Shown here piece after piece: positions 1-9,168 of a stretch of 64,000 nt of DNA. The position numbers and the translations under genes were made by a program. Under the pieces are notes generated by a model that saw nothing but the letters and a program-made list of their open reading frames with translations, searched no databases and was not told the DNA's origin. The stretch comes from Actinocatenispora sera. Its GTDB lineage: Bacteria > Actinomycetota > Actinomycetes > Mycobacteriales > Micromonosporaceae. The stretch lies in contig NZ_AP023354.1 in the NCBI RefSeq assembly GCF_018324685.1, positions 5,456,001 to 5,520,000 of the forward strand. The letters are read 5' to 3'. Positions within the stretch are counted from its first letter, which is position 1. Each line of letters begins with the position of its first letter.

Positions 1-198
1 TCGCCCGACCAGCGCAAGCCGCTCAACCGCAAGGCCGCCCGGGCCGGCGCGATCATTTGCGCGATCATCTGCCTGCTGATGACGATCGGCAACCACGAGG
101 GCCACGTCGAGGACGTGTTCCTCGTCGTCACCGCCGCGCTGCTGGTGCTCGCCGTCGTCCTCGACTGGCTGCTGCGCAAGAACGGCCTGCGCCGCTGA
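1..198 (+). CDS. DUF2631-type membrane protein, C-terminal part
   Basis: The window opens inside this gene; 65 residues and a TGA stop at 196-198 remain. Two hydrophobic segments are visible, about residues 15-30 and 37-59 of the fragment, separated by a short His/Glu-rich loop, and the tail is basic (LRKNGLRR). This matches the two-helix layout of DUF2631 proteins, which in mycobacteria are encoded close to rlmN and cdsA, the same neighbourhood as here. Function unknown. The call rests on size, topology and context; the N-terminus lies outside the window. Confidence 0.6.
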   Translation, partial: SPDQRKPLNRKAARAGAIICAIICLLMTIGNHEGHVEDVFLVVTAALLVLAVVLDWLLRKNGLRR

Positions 199-219
199 CC
201 GCGACCTCGCCGAACCACA

Positions 220-254
220 CGAACGCCCGGGTGCCGCGCGCACCCGGGCGTTCG
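220..254. terminator. Bidirectional intrinsic terminator
   Basis: A perfect 15-bp stem (CGAACGCCCGGGTGC at 220-234 with its complement at 240-254) encloses a 5-nt loop. It lies between the convergent DUF2631 gene and the DivIVA-like gene and should end transcription from both sides. There is no long T tract, as is usual in very GC-rich actinobacteria. Confidence 0.8.
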
Positions 255-362
255 TCGTCTCGCTGCCGCGCTGGCTGAAGCGAGGTGGCCGAGTGCTGCC
301 GGCCCGGTGCCGCCGGGCTGAGGGCGGTGGCCCGACGCTTCCCCTCGCCGGGCCGTACCGAT

Positions 363-1745
363 TCAGCGGGCGATGCCGCGGCGGGAGAACATGTCCCGCA
401 CGTCGCGTAGCGCCCCGTCGACCTCGGCCTCGAACAGGCCGCCCTGCACCAGGCTGAACTGGCCCGGGTCCAACTCGCTGTCCGAGACCTGCACGGTGGC
501 ACGGCCCGACATCGTCGCCGCGATCGCGTCGAACAGCCGGTTCACCTGCTGCGGGTCGTAGCCGCTGCCGAACCGGCGCACCTGGAACGTGCGCCGGGCC
601 TGCTCCAGGCGGTGCAGGTCATCGGGGGTGAACGGCGAGTCCGCCGCCGGTATCTCGGTGGTCATGTCGACCTTGCCGTGCCGGCCCGGCTCGAAGCCGG
701 TCTCGAACCGGCCGGTCGGCGCCGGCTGCTGCTGCTGCTCGTAACCGTGCCGGATCTCGCCGGTCGGCGGCTCGAACCGCGGCGGCTCCGGCTCGTACCC
801 CCGGGGCTGGTCGAACGCGGGCGGCGGGTAGCCGGCCGGGTCGAACCCGGCGGCCGGCTGCGGTGGCGCCTCGTAGCCGCGATGCGCGTCGTAACGCTGT
901 TCCGGGGCGAACGACGGCGGCTCGGGCTCGAACCGCTCCGGCTCCTGCTCGTACCGGGACTCGCGCCGGCGGCCGTCCGCAGCCACCGGATAGTCGCCGG
1001 TCGGCTCGTAGTCCGACCGCACCGGCGGCAGCTTCTGGGTGAAGTCCTCCGGCTGCTGCGGCGCCGGCGGGCGCGGCATCGCCCGGCCAGGCGCGGCCGG
1101 CACCTCCGCCCGCCCGGCACCGGCCGGGTCGGCGGGCGGCACCGAGGCGGCGGCGCGCGCCGGCCGGACCATCGTCGGCTCGTCCTCGCGGACCGGGCGC
1201 GGCCGGTCGTCCCGGCCGCCGTACCCGTCCCGACCGTACGGGTCGTGCTGTTGCGGGGCCGGGTCGTAGTCGCGCTGCGGAGGCGGGGCGTCGAAGTCCC
1301 GGCGCGGCGGCGGCGCGTCGTACCCACCGTCGTAGCCGCCACCGTCGTAGCCGCCACCGTCGTACCCACCGCTCTCGTAGCCGCCCGGCTCCGGCCGCGG
1401 CGCCGGCTCCCGGTAGGCGCCGAGGCTGTCGTCGCCCGGTGGCAACGCGAACGCCGAGCCCGGGCCGGCCAGCTGGGCCGGCTCGGCGGCCGGCATGCCG
1501 CCGCCCTCTTCCAGCGCGGTGAGCTGTCGCTCCACCCGGTCCAGGTGCATGTCGACCTGCCACTCGTCGTAGCCGCCGAACCGGACCCGGAACACGAAGT
1601 CGTGAACGTCGCGCGAGGTCACCGGCGACCCGAGGGGGCTGCCGGCCAGGGTGGCCTCAACGCGCTCGAGGAACTCGTCGACCTCGTCGACCTTGTATCC
1701 ACGTCGCAACGCGCGCCGACGAAACCGTTGACCCTGTTGACTCAC
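363..1745 (-). CDS. DivIVA-domain protein with long disordered centre
   Basis: 460 residues from a GTG at 1745. This start overlaps the rlmN stop as GTGA and has GGAGGT six bases upstream, so it is preferred over an in-frame start 11 codons earlier. DivIVA-like motifs occur three times: residues about 7-35 ([16 protein letters not shown]), about 50-75 ([16 protein letters not shown]) and near the C-terminus, about 387-412 ([17 protein letters not shown]). Between them is a Pro/Tyr/Gly/Asp-rich region with GGYDGGGYD repeats. DivIVA domains sense curved membrane and organise polar growth or division proteins; a scaffold role is inferred. It is the last gene of the pyrH-frr-cdsA-rlmN run. Confidence 0.8.
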   Translation of the reverse strand: MSQQGQRFRRRALRRGYKVDEVDEFLERVEATLAGSPLGSPVTSRDVHDFVFRVRFGGYDEWQVDMHLDRVERQLTALEEGGGMPAAEPAQLAGPGSAFALPPGDDSLGAYREPAPRPEPGGYESGGYDGGGYDGGGYDGGYDAPPPRRDFDAPPPQRDYDPAPQQHDPYGRDGYGGRDDRPRPVREDEPTMVRPARAAASVPPADPAGAGRAEVPAAPGRAMPRPPAPQQPEDFTQKLPPVRSDYEPTGDYPVAADGRRRESRYEQEPERFEPEPPSFAPEQRYDAHRGYEAPPQPAAGFDPAGYPPPAFDQPRGYEPEPPRFEPPTGEIRHGYEQQQQPAPTGRFETGFEPGRHGKVDMTTEIPAADSPFTPDDLHRLEQARRTFQVRRFGSGYDPQQVNRLFDAIAATMSGRATVQVSDSELDPGQFSLVQGGLFEAEVDGALRDVRDMFSRRGIAR

Positions 1746-2869
1746 TCGCCCACCTCCGCAGCCGCAAGCTGTCCACACGCACCGTCGATCTCCCGCCCCC
1801 GAGTGTCACGCACCGTGGTCGGCACGCCGGCCGCGCGCAGCCGCCGGACGAACTCCCGCTCCACCGGCTTGGGACTCGCGTCCCACCGGCTTCCCGGGGT
1901 CGGGTTGAGCGGGATGAGGTTGACGTGCGCCAACCGATCCGACAGCAGCCGACCCAGCAGGTCGGCCCGCCACGGCTGGTCGTTCACATCTCGAATCATG
2001 GCGTACTCGATCGACACCCGTCGTCCCGTTCGGGACGCATAGTCCCATGCTGCGTCCAGCACCTCGGCGACCTTCCAGCGGGTGTTGACCGGGACCAGCT
2101 CGTCACGCAGCTCATCGTCCGGGGCATGCAGCGACACCGCGAGCGTGACGTTCATCTCCTCCTCGATCAGCCGGCGGATCGCCGGCACCAACCCGACGGT
2201 CGACACGGTGACATGCCGCTGCGACAGGCCGAGCCCGGTGGGGGACGGCTCGGTGATCCGGCGCACCGCGGCGACCAGCCGGGCGTAGTTCGCCAGCGGC
2301 TCGCCCATGCCCATGAACACGACCCGGGACAGCCGGTGCGGCGCCCCGGTCAGCCCGCCGGCAGCGGCCAGCCGCGCGGCCGCGACGACCTGCTCGACGA
2401 TCTCGCCGGTGGACAGGTTGCGGGTCAGCCCGCCCTGGCCGGTGGCGCAGAACGGGCAGCCCATGCCGCAACCGGCCTGCGAGGAGACGCACACCGTCAC
2501 CCGATCCGGGTAGCCCATTGCGACGCTTTCCACCAGCGCGCCGTCGTGCAGCCGCCACAGCGTCTTGTGAGTGGCGCCGTCGTCGGCGGCCTGCTGGCGG
2601 ACCGGCGTGGCCAGCACCGGCAGCAGCGCCTCGGCCAGCCGGCCCCGGGAGGCGGCCGGGATGTCGGTCAGCGCCCCGGCGGCATCGTCCGCCGCGGGGT
2701 CCAGCAGGCGGCCGAAATAGTGCTGGGACAACTGGTTGGCGCGGAAAGCGGGCTCGCCAAGGGCGACCACGGCCTCCCGGCGGGCCGCCATGTCCAGGTC
2801 GGCCAGGTGCCTCGGGGTGGGGGGACGGCGTCGGGTCGTGGGCTCGGTGATCAACGGCAGGGCTGTCAT
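1742..2869 (-). CDS. rlmN: Dual-specificity RNA methyltransferase RlmN
   Basis: Radical SAM enzyme that makes 2-methyladenosine at A2503 of 23S rRNA and A37 of some tRNAs. The cluster motif CGMGCPFC is near residue 130, preceded by CVSSQ whose Cys is also conserved, and the catalytic C-terminal Cys is in IDGACGQL. 375 residues, normal for the family. Start: ATG at 2869 gives the MTALPL N-terminus seen in actinobacterial RlmN; an in-frame start 18 codons upstream (2923) would add an atypical Trp/Gly-rich leader. It follows cdsA by about 66 bases and overlaps the DivIVA-like gene by four bases (GTGA), so the two are probably translationally coupled. Confidence 0.95.
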   Translation of the reverse strand: MTALPLITEPTTRRRPPTPRHLADLDMAARREAVVALGEPAFRANQLSQHYFGRLLDPAADDAAGALTDIPAASRGRLAEALLPVLATPVRQQAADDGATHKTLWRLHDGALVESVAMGYPDRVTVCVSSQAGCGMGCPFCATGQGGLTRNLSTGEIVEQVVAAARLAAAGGLTGAPHRLSRVVFMGMGEPLANYARLVAAVRRITEPSPTGLGLSQRHVTVSTVGLVPAIRRLIEEEMNVTLAVSLHAPDDELRDELVPVNTRWKVAEVLDAAWDYASRTGRRVSIEYAMIRDVNDQPWRADLLGRLLSDRLAHVNLIPLNPTPGSRWDASPKPVEREFVRRLRAAGVPTTVRDTRGREIDGACGQLAAAEVGE

Positions 2870-2935
2870 GTCCTGGCCAGTGTCCCACGTCCACGCACGA
2901 TTGCCCGCCCCGGCAGGTTGCACCCGACGCGCCCG

Positions 2936-4138
2936 TCACCCGGCCGGCGCGAGCACGCTCAGCAGCGCGAACGAGACGGGTACCGCGAACAGGATCGAAT
3001 CGAGTCGATCCATCACGCCACCGTGCCCGGGCAGCAGGTTGCCCATGTCCTTGATGCCCAGGTCGCGCTTGATCATCGACTCGGTCAGGTCGCCCAGTAC
3101 CGAGACCAAACTCACCGCGACACCGAACACCGCGCCGGCCCACAGCGGCTGGTGGAACACGAAGTACATCAGGATGGCGCCGGCGATCGCACAGGTGAGC
3201 ACGGAGCCGGCGAAGCCCTCCCAGGACTTGCCGGGGCTGATCCGCGGTGCCATCTTGTGCCGGCCGAGCAGCACCCCGACCGCGTACCCGCCGGTGTCGC
3301 TGCAGACCACCATCGCCAGCGCCGCCACGACCCGCGCGGCGCCGTCCTCCGGCCGGGCCAGCAGCACCGCGAAGCCGGCCAGGAACGGCACGTACGCGGC
3401 GATCAGCGCACCCGCCGCAACGTCTCGCCGGTAACCCGGAGGACCGTCGGCGAGCCGCCAGATGAACACCGCCACCAGGGTGAACACCAGCCCGATGGTC
3501 AGCGCCTCCAGGCCGCCGAACCAGGCCAGTCCCTGCATCGCCACCGCACCGGCGAGCAGCGGTACCAGCGGCGGGCGGGTGCGCTTGGCCGGTTCCGCGG
3601 CGCGGCCGAAGGCGCGCACCGTCTCCCAGGTACCGAGCACCACGCCGGCCGCCACGACGAGCAGGAACGCCGCCCGCTGCACGTACAGCGAGGCGAGCAC
3701 GATCGCGCCGAGGCCCACGCCGACCCCGATAGCGGCCGGCAGGTTGCGGCCGGCTCGCGGCTTGTGGTCGTCGGCCGGGGCCGGGGTGCCGAACGGTGCC
3801 GGATCCCGGGCCGGGTCCGGCGACGCGTCGCGGTGCGCCGGGTCGGCGGCCGGCGGGACCGGCAGCTGACCGGTCGCCGCCCAGTCGCCGTCCGCGGCGT
3901 CGGCGGCCCGATCCGGCCGCGGACCTGCCTCGTACGTAGCCGGGTCGATCGCGGGCTGCGCCGCGGTGACGTCCCAGCCGGGCCCCGCCGGGGCGTCCCA
4001 GTCCGGCGCCGGGTGGTCGGCCGGGGTCGCCGGGGGCACCGATGCCGACCCGTCGGGGTCATCGGCGTCCGCAGCGCGGTGCCGGCCGTGCGAGGGCCGG
4101 GGCTGCTCGTACGAGGAGAACGGTCCGCTGCCTGCCAT
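2936..4138 (-). CDS. cdsA: Phosphatidate cytidylyltransferase CdsA
   Basis: Makes CDP-diacylglycerol from CTP and phosphatidic acid, the branch point to all membrane phospholipids. The last 260 residues form a polytopic membrane domain with the family signature: SPGKSWEGFAGS, then GDLTESMIKRDLGIKDMGNLLPGHGG and MDRLDS. The first 120 or so residues are a Pro/Ala/Asp-rich, probably disordered cytoplasmic extension, so at 400 residues the protein is longer than the ~270-residue enterobacterial enzyme. The ATG at 4138 shares one base with the frr stop (TGATG). Confidence 0.95.
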   Translation of the reverse strand: MAGSGPFSSYEQPRPSHGRHRAADADDPDGSASVPPATPADHPAPDWDAPAGPGWDVTAAQPAIDPATYEAGPRPDRAADAADGDWAATGQLPVPPAADPAHRDASPDPARDPAPFGTPAPADDHKPRAGRNLPAAIGVGVGLGAIVLASLYVQRAAFLLVVAAGVVLGTWETVRAFGRAAEPAKRTRPPLVPLLAGAVAMQGLAWFGGLEALTIGLVFTLVAVFIWRLADGPPGYRRDVAAGALIAAYVPFLAGFAVLLARPEDGAARVVAALAMVVCSDTGGYAVGVLLGRHKMAPRISPGKSWEGFAGSVLTCAIAGAILMYFVFHQPLWAGAVFGVAVSLVSVLGDLTESMIKRDLGIKDMGNLLPGHGGVMDRLDSILFAVPVSFALLSVLAPAG

Positions 4139-4695
4139 CAGACCTCGAGAAGCTCGTCTTCCTTGCGCTTCAGGATCTCGTCGACGCTCCCGGTGTACTT
4201 GTGCGTGACGTCGTCGAGGTCCTTCTCGGCGCGGCGGACCTCGTCCTCACCGGCTTCGCCGTCGCGCATGATGCGGTCCAGCTCCTCCTTGGCCTTGCGC
4301 CGGATGTTGCGCACGGCGACCTTGGCCTCCTCGCCCTTGCCACGGGCGACCTTGACCATCTCCCGGCGCCGCTCCTCGGTCAGCGGAGGCAGGTTGATGC
4401 GCAGCTGGGTGCCCTCGTTGGCCGGGTTGACGCCCAGGTCCGAGTCGCGCACCGCCCGCTCCATCGCGCCGATCTGGGACGCGTCGTACGGCTTGATGAT
4501 CGCCATCCGCGCCTCCGGGACGGCGATGGAGGCGAGCTGCGGCAGCGGTGTCGGCGCCCCGTAGTAGTCCACCATGATCTTGGCGAACATCGCCGGAGTG
4601 GCCCGGCCGGTGCGCACCGTGGCGAAGTCCTCCTTGGCGTGTTCGATCGCCCGTTCCATCTTCTCCTCGGCTTCGAGGAGTGTGTCGTCGATCAC
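4138..4695 (-). CDS. frr: Ribosome recycling factor
   Basis: Releases the ribosome from mRNA after termination, together with EF-G. 185 residues, the standard length, with the expected features: [10 protein letters not shown] near the N-terminus, the [21 protein letters not shown] segment split here as NPANEG and LPPLTEERR, and the basic helix [17 protein letters not shown]. The start is a GTG at 4695 preceded by an ideal AAGGAGG seven bases upstream. It sits between pyrH (86 bases upstream) and cdsA (1-base overlap), the classic bacterial order. Confidence 0.97.
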   Translation of the reverse strand: MIDDTLLEAEEKMERAIEHAKEDFATVRTGRATPAMFAKIMVDYYGAPTPLPQLASIAVPEARMAIIKPYDASQIGAMERAVRDSDLGVNPANEGTQLRINLPPLTEERRREMVKVARGKGEEAKVAVRNIRRKAKEELDRIMRDGEAGEDEVRRAEKDLDDVTHKYTGSVDEILKRKEDELLEV

Positions 4696-4781
4696 CTTGT
4701 CGCCTCCTTAGGCGCGGTCTTGAAGAAGATTGTCGCCGACCGGCCGGGATGCGACGCGGGCGGCCGGCGGAGCGGTTCGGG

Positions 4782-5570
4782 TCACTTCGCCCGGGCGGGC
4801 GTGAGCAACGTACCGATCTTCTCGCCGAGAATCGCGTGCACCACGGTGTCCGCCCCCTCCGCACCGAACACGAGCATGGTCAGGCCGTTCTGATCGCACA
4901 TCGCAAACGCGGCCGCGTCGGCGATGGTCAGACCGCGCTGCAGCGCCTCGGCCAGGCTCATCGTGTCGACCTTGGTCGCGGTCGGGTCCTTGCGCGGGTC
5001 GGCCGTGTAGACCCCGTCCACGCCGTTCTTGCTCATCAGCACGACGTCGGCCTTGATCTCCAGGGCTCGCTGCACGGCGACCGTGTCGGTGGTGAAGTAC
5101 GGCATGCCGGCGCCGGCGCCGAAGATCACCACGCGGCCCTTCTCCAGGTGCCGGATGGCGCGACGCGGGATGTAGGGCTCGGCGACCTGACCCATCGTGA
5201 TCGCGGTCTGCACCCGGGTCTCGACCCCGCGCTGCTCCAGGAAGTCCTGCAGCGCCAGGCAGTTCATTACGGTACCCAGCATGCCCATGTAGTCGGCCCG
5301 GGCACGGTCGATACCGCGCTGGTTGAGCTCGGCGCCGCGGAAGAAGTTGCCGCCGCCGACCACCACGGCCACCTGGACGCCCTGCTGCTGCACGGCGGCG
5401 ATCTGGCGGGCCAGGTCGGCGACCACGTCCGGGTCGACGCCGACCTTGCCGCCGCCGAACACCTCGCCGGACAGCTTCAGCACCACCCGCCGGTACTTCC
5501 CGGACGGGGTCGGCGGAACCGCCGGGGCCTTCTCCGCGTCGCGCTGCGCCGCCGTGCTGCCTGCCGCCAT
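4782..5570 (-). CDS. pyrH: UMP kinase PyrH
   Basis: Phosphorylates UMP to UDP in pyrimidine synthesis; a hexameric amino-acid-kinase-fold enzyme. 262 residues. Visible motifs: [11 protein letters not shown] at the N-terminus (phosphate loop), [10 protein letters not shown], the LNCLALQD-like region around residue 105, [13 protein letters not shown], and [14 protein letters not shown] 20-residue Ala/Pro-rich leader precedes [11 protein letters not shown], common in actinobacteria. ATG at 5570 has GAAAGGG upstream. It lies downstream of the tsf terminator, so it probably has its own promoter and leads the pyrH-frr-cdsA-rlmN-divIVA-like operon. Confidence 0.97.
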   Translation of the reverse strand: MAAGSTAAQRDAEKAPAVPPTPSGKYRRVVLKLSGEVFGGGKVGVDPDVVADLARQIAAVQQQGVQVAVVVGGGNFFRGAELNQRGIDRARADYMGMLGTVMNCLALQDFLEQRGVETRVQTAITMGQVAEPYIPRRAIRHLEKGRVVIFGAGAGMPYFTTDTVAVQRALEIKADVVLMSKNGVDGVYTADPRKDPTATKVDTMSLAEALQRGLTIADAAAFAMCDQNGLTMLVFGAEGADTVVHAILGEKIGTLLTPARAK

Positions 5571-5711
5571 GCTCTCGCCCTTTCCTGCCGCCCTCGATTG
5601 TCCGCGCTATGCACGGTACCGACCCGCCCGGTTTCCGCCGTGGGCGGCAGGCCGCCGGGCACGGCGCCGATCGCGGGCGCGAACACGGTGCCGACCGCAC
5701 CGCGCCGGACA

Positions 5712-5760
5712 CGACCCGGCGCCCCCGCGACGGTGTCCGCCGGACGGGGGCGCCGGGTCG
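5712..5760 (-). terminator. Terminator after tsf
   Basis: A perfect 16-bp inverted repeat (CGACCCGGCGCCCCCG at 5712-5727, complement at 5745-5760) with a 17-nt loop lies 24 bases past the tsf stop, in the gap before pyrH. It should separate the rpsB-tsf transcript from the pyrH operon. Confidence 0.8.
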
Positions 5761-5783
5761 ACGTACGCGCCTCGAGACCTGGG

Positions 5784-6602
5784 TCAGTCCTGGCCGACCT
5801 CGAACCTGGCGAACGCGGTCACCTGGACGCCGGCGGCCTCCAGGACCTGGCGCACCGACTTCTTGTGCTCGGTCACCGACGCCTGCTCCAGCAGCACGTA
5901 GTCCTTGAAGTACGCGTTGACGCGGCCCTCGACGATCTTCGGCAGCGCCTGCTCCGGCTTGTTCTCCTCGCGGGCGGTCTGCTCGGCGACCCGGCGCTCG
6001 TTCTCGACGACGTCGGCCGGCACCTCGTCGCGGGTCAGGTACTGCGGGCGCATCGCGGCGATCTGCATCGCGGCGCCGCGGACCGCGGTGGTGTCCTCGC
6101 CGGAGTACGAGACCATGACGCCGACAGCCGGCGGCAGGTCGGGGCTCTTGCGGTGCAGGTACACCGAGATCGGGTCGTCGAGCACGGCGAACCGCTTCAC
6201 GACGAGCTTCTCGCCGATCTTCGCGGCCTCCTCGTCGACCGCCTTGGCCACGCCGCGGCCATCCGGCAGCGTCGAGGCGAGCAGCGCGTCGAGGTCGGCC
6301 GGCCGGGTCGCGTCGACGTGCTCGACCAGCGACTGGGCGAACTCGATGAACGGGCCGGACTTGGCCACGAAGTCGGTCTCGCAGTTGAGCTCGAGCATCG
6401 CGTTGCCCGACTGGGCGACCAGGCCCTCGGCCGCGGTACGGCCGGCGCGCTTGCCGACGTCCTTGGCGCCCTTGATGCGCAGCAGCTCGGTGGCCTTCTC
6501 GAAGTCGCCCTCCGCCTCGGTGAGGGCCTTCTTGGAGTCCATCATGCCGGCGCCGGTGAGGTCGCGGAGCTTCTTGACGTCCGCGGCGGTGAAGTCAGCC
6601 AT
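5784..6602 (-). CDS. tsf: Elongation factor Ts
   Basis: Guanine-nucleotide exchange factor for EF-Tu. 272 residues, the usual actinobacterial length. The N-terminal UBA-like domain with [18 protein letters not shown] and the conserved [10 protein letters not shown] motif (about residue 75) are both present, followed by the two core subdomains and the C-terminal helical part ([20 protein letters not shown]). ATG at 6602 with a purine-rich AGAGAGA just upstream. Its partner rpsB is upstream, 162 bases away, as in most bacteria. Confidence 0.97.
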   Translation of the reverse strand: MADFTAADVKKLRDLTGAGMMDSKKALTEAEGDFEKATELLRIKGAKDVGKRAGRTAAEGLVAQSGNAMLELNCETDFVAKSGPFIEFAQSLVEHVDATRPADLDALLASTLPDGRGVAKAVDEEAAKIGEKLVVKRFAVLDDPISVYLHRKSPDLPPAVGVMVSYSGEDTTAVRGAAMQIAAMRPQYLTRDEVPADVVENERRVAEQTAREENKPEQALPKIVEGRVNAYFKDYVLLEQASVTEHKKSVRQVLEAAGVQVTAFARFEVGQD

Positions 6603-6697
6603 TGTTCTCTCTCTGGTTCAGCGGAAGTCCGAGTAGGAAAGTGCGGATGCCCGACGCGCGCCGGCGGCACGGCAACGCGCCGGCCGGCCACAACGTA

Positions 6698-6731
6698 CGG
6701 GCACCGACACCGCGTTCGGTGCCGGTGCCCG
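6698..6731 (-). terminator. Hairpin between rpsB and tsf (attenuator or partial terminator)
   Basis: A 14-bp stem with one mismatch (CGGGCACCGACACC at 6698-6711 against GGTGCCGGTGCCCG at 6718-6731) and a 6-nt loop lies 34 bases after the rpsB stop. Such hairpins in rpsB-tsf gaps usually reduce rather than abolish readthrough; the functional reading is inferred. Confidence 0.55.
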
Positions 6732-6764
6732 GGTGTCGATCGTGTGCCACGTCGGGCGAGACGA

Positions 6765-7670
6765 TCAGGAGTCGGCGCCGGCCTTGGCCTCGTCGCCGGG
6801 CTCGGCCGGCTTCTCGGCCGCGGGCTGCCCAGCGGCGGGCTGCTCAGCGGCGGGCTGCTCGGCGGCGGCCTCCGCGGTCTGCCCGGCAGCCGGGTTCTCC
6901 AGCAGCTCGCGCTCCCACTCGGCCAGCGGCTCGGCGGAGGCGCCGGTCGCAGCCGGCTTCTCGGTGTCGCCCAGGGCGGCACCGGCACGGGCGATCTGGC
7001 CGTCGGCCGCGGCGGTGGCGATGACCTGGGTCAGCAGCGTGGCGGACCGGATCGCGTCGTCGTTGCCCGGAATCGGGTAGTCGACCTCGTCCGGGTCGCA
7101 GTTGGTGTCCAGGATCGCGATGACCGGGATGCCCAGCTTGCGAGCCTCGTCGACGGCGATGTGCTCCTTCTTGGTGTCCACCACCCAGATCGCCGACGGC
7201 ACCTTCTGCATGTCGCGCAGACCGCCGAGGGTGCGCTCCAGCTTGGTCTTCTCCCGCTCGAGCGAGAGCCGCTCCTTCTTGGTCAGCCCCTGGTCGGCGC
7301 CGATCTGCTCGATCGACTCCAGCTCCTTCATCCGCTGCAGGCGCTTGTGCACCGTGTTGAAGTTGGTGAGCATGCCGCCCAGCCAGCGGTGGTTGACGTA
7401 CGGCATGCCGACGCGGGTCGCCTGCTCGGCGATCGCCTCCTGCGCCTGCTTCTTCGTCCCGACGAACAGGACGTTGCCCCCGTTGGCGACGGTGTTCTTG
7501 ACGAACTCGTACGCCTTCTCGATGTAGTCGAGGGTCTGCCGCAGGTCGATGATGTAGATGCCGTTGCGGTCGGTGAAGATGTACCGCTTCATCTTCGGGT
7601 TCCACCGACGGGTCTGGTGCCCGAAGTGGACACCGCTCTCCAGGAGCTGTCGCATCGTGACGACGGCCAC
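6765..7670 (-). CDS. rpsB: 30S ribosomal protein S2
   Basis: 301 residues. The S2 signature is clear: [22 protein letters not shown] at the start (here quoted in parts VHFGHQ and RRWNPKM), [23 protein letters not shown], and the C-terminal [24 protein letters not shown]. After about residue 235 there is an Ala/Glu/Pro-rich acidic tail with [18 protein letters not shown] repeats, longer than in E. coli (241 residues) and typical of actinobacteria. GTG start at 7670 with GGAG six bases upstream. First gene of the rpsB-tsf unit. Confidence 0.97.
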   Translation of the reverse strand: MAVVTMRQLLESGVHFGHQTRRWNPKMKRYIFTDRNGIYIIDLRQTLDYIEKAYEFVKNTVANGGNVLFVGTKKQAQEAIAEQATRVGMPYVNHRWLGGMLTNFNTVHKRLQRMKELESIEQIGADQGLTKKERLSLEREKTKLERTLGGLRDMQKVPSAIWVVDTKKEHIAVDEARKLGIPVIAILDTNCDPDEVDYPIPGNDDAIRSATLLTQVIATAAADGQIARAGAALGDTEKPAATGASAEPLAEWERELLENPAAGQTAEAAAEQPAAEQPAAGQPAAEKPAEPGDEAKAGADS

Positions 7671-8042
7671 TGAGTTCTCCTCACATCGTGTGCGGGACGG
7701 GCCCGCACTCCCTGGTTGTCGCGGCGATCGGTGATCACCGCCCTGGTGCCCGATGTCCGCTCGGTACCCGTGGGAACGGGACCAGGGAGACGGTGTCCAC
7801 CGCGCATCGCTGCGACGGTGTCGGGCACGCGAGGTCGACCGAGAACCGCACTCGGGAAGATCACCCGGGCACGGCGATACGGTCGCCGAGGGTCAAGTGT
7901 ACGCAGCCGGTCCGCCGCGCAGCGAGCGGCCGGACGCAGCGGCCCATCACGCAGCGAGCGGGCCGTACGCGGCGGGCCCAGCACGCAGCGAGCGGCGGAC
8001 GCAGCGGCCCGCCGCGCAGCGAGCGGTCGCTCGGCTCGCCGC
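7671..8042. other. Intergenic region upstream of rpsB
   Basis: 372 bases without a convincing gene. The rpsB-proximal half should carry the rpsB promoter and leader; it contains the near-palindrome CGGTGATCACCG around 7730-7741. The distal part (7918-8026) is a decayed repeat cluster listed separately. Open frames here are shadow reading frames. Confidence 0.6.
7918..8026. repeat. Four spaced copies of CGCAGCGAGCGG
   Basis: The 12-mer CGCAGCGAGCGG occurs exactly at 7918-7929, 7950-7961, 7984-7995 and 8015-8026, separated by 32, 34 and 31 bases, with related GACGCAGCGGCCC segments between copies. The block lies between the rpsB promoter region and the end of the next gene. Confidence 0.8.
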
Positions 8043-9080
8043 TCAGCCGGCCGCCATCGCGCCGGCGAGCACCAGCAGGACGCCGGCGAACAGCAGCGCG
8101 ACCGGGCGGCGGGACAGCGCCGCGAGCCCCTCCCCCGGCCGTACCCCGAGGCGGCCGGTGAACAGCTGGTAGAACCCGGCGGCGAGCAGCGGCAGCCCGG
8201 GCAGCAGCAACAGGCCGGACACCACGCCGCCGACGGCCACACCGTCGCTCATCAGCGAACGCACCAGCACCACGGCGATCGGGATGTCGAACAGGATCGC
8301 GAGCGAACCGAACAGCCAGGCCAGCTGCGCGTGCGCGCGGTGCACGGTGCCCCCACCGGTACCGCCACCGGAGTAGACCGGTACCTGCTCGGTGAGCTGC
8401 GTCGGCTCGTGCAGCAGGTCCGACAGCGCCGCGCTCGCCTGCGGCTGAGCGGGCTGTTGCGCCTGGTGCTCGCCCGGCGCGGGCTGCGCGCTCTGCTGCT
8501 GGACGCCGGAATGCGGCTGTGGCCCGGGCTGCTGTTGGGCCCCGGGCTGCTGGGGGGCCCCGGGCTGCTGGGGGGCCCCGGGCTGCTGGGGGGCCCCGGG
8601 CTGCTGGGGTGGGGGCGCCGGCGCCTGCTGCTGGCCGAGTGCCTGCTGGTGCGCGGCCGGCGAGCCGGCCGGGCTGGCCCGGTGCGGCACGGACTGACGG
8701 GCAGGCTGGTGCGGCAGTTGCGGGGCCGGCTGCTGCTGACCGGCCGGCTGCTGGGCGGCGACCTGGCGCGAGGCGGCCAGCGGCGCGCCCGGCGACACCG
8801 GCTGGTAGGTGGTCGGTGACTCGACCGGTCGGGACGGCACGCCGTCCTCGTCGGTCAGGCGCAGGTCGTCCTGGCCGCCGGGACGGCGGCCGGTCGACTC
8901 CGCACCGTCCGGCTGCGGGGTGTCCGGGTAACGCGGGATCCGTTCGGCGTAGCGCCGTTCGCCGTCCCGGCCGCCCGAGTAGCCCGGCGCGGTGCTCGGA
9001 TAGTCGACGTCGTGGTAGCCCTGGCCCGGGTAGCTCGAGGCGCCCGCCTCGGCGGGGCCGCTGTCTCGGTGTGTAGCCAC
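8043..9080 (-). CDS. Hypothetical membrane protein with Pro/Gln-repeat cytoplasmic region
   Basis: 345 residues from a GTG at 9080 (VATHRDSG). An upstream in-frame start at 9224 would add a leader unlike the rest, so the start is uncertain. The first 230 or so residues are low complexity: Tyr/Asp-rich, then Pro/Gln/Ala-rich with four copies of a six-residue QQPGAP unit. The C-terminal 100 residues hold three hydrophobic helices (LAWLFGSLAILFDIPIAVVL, then VVSGLLLLPGLPLLAAGFYQ, then PVALLFAGVLLVLAGAM). No family recognised. It ends 372 bases from rpsB and runs in the same direction. Confidence 0.65.
   Translation of the reverse strand: MATHRDSGPAEAGASSYPGQGYHDVDYPSTAPGYSGGRDGERRYAERIPRYPDTPQPDGAESTGRRPGGQDDLRLTDEDGVPSRPVESPTTYQPVSPGAPLAASRQVAAQQPAGQQQPAPQLPHQPARQSVPHRASPAGSPAAHQQALGQQQAPAPPPQQPGAPQQPGAPQQPGAPQQPGAQQQPGPQPHSGVQQQSAQPAPGEHQAQQPAQPQASAALSDLLHEPTQLTEQVPVYSGGGTGGGTVHRAHAQLAWLFGSLAILFDIPIAVVLVRSLMSDGVAVGGVVSGLLLLPGLPLLAAGFYQLFTGRLGVRPGEGLAALSRRPVALLFAGVLLVLAGAMAAG
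8537..8608. repeat. 18-bp tandem repeat x4
   Basis: Four perfect head-to-tail copies of GGGCCCCGGGCTGCTGGG. The unit length is a multiple of three, so copy-number change would keep the reading frame of the membrane protein and alter the number of QQPGAP units. Confidence 0.9.
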
Positions 9081-9168
9081 GACCGGGCACGCTAAGCCAC
9101 CGACCCCCTGGGCCGAAAGACCGGTCCACCACCGTGAGCGACCCCACAGAGCGGTTGATCCCGACATG

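Noticed and set aside
1925-4564. 879-residue plus-strand open frame
   Set aside because: It lies antisense to rlmN, cdsA and frr, is Arg/Gln/His-rich and matches no family; a shadow of GC-rich codon use.
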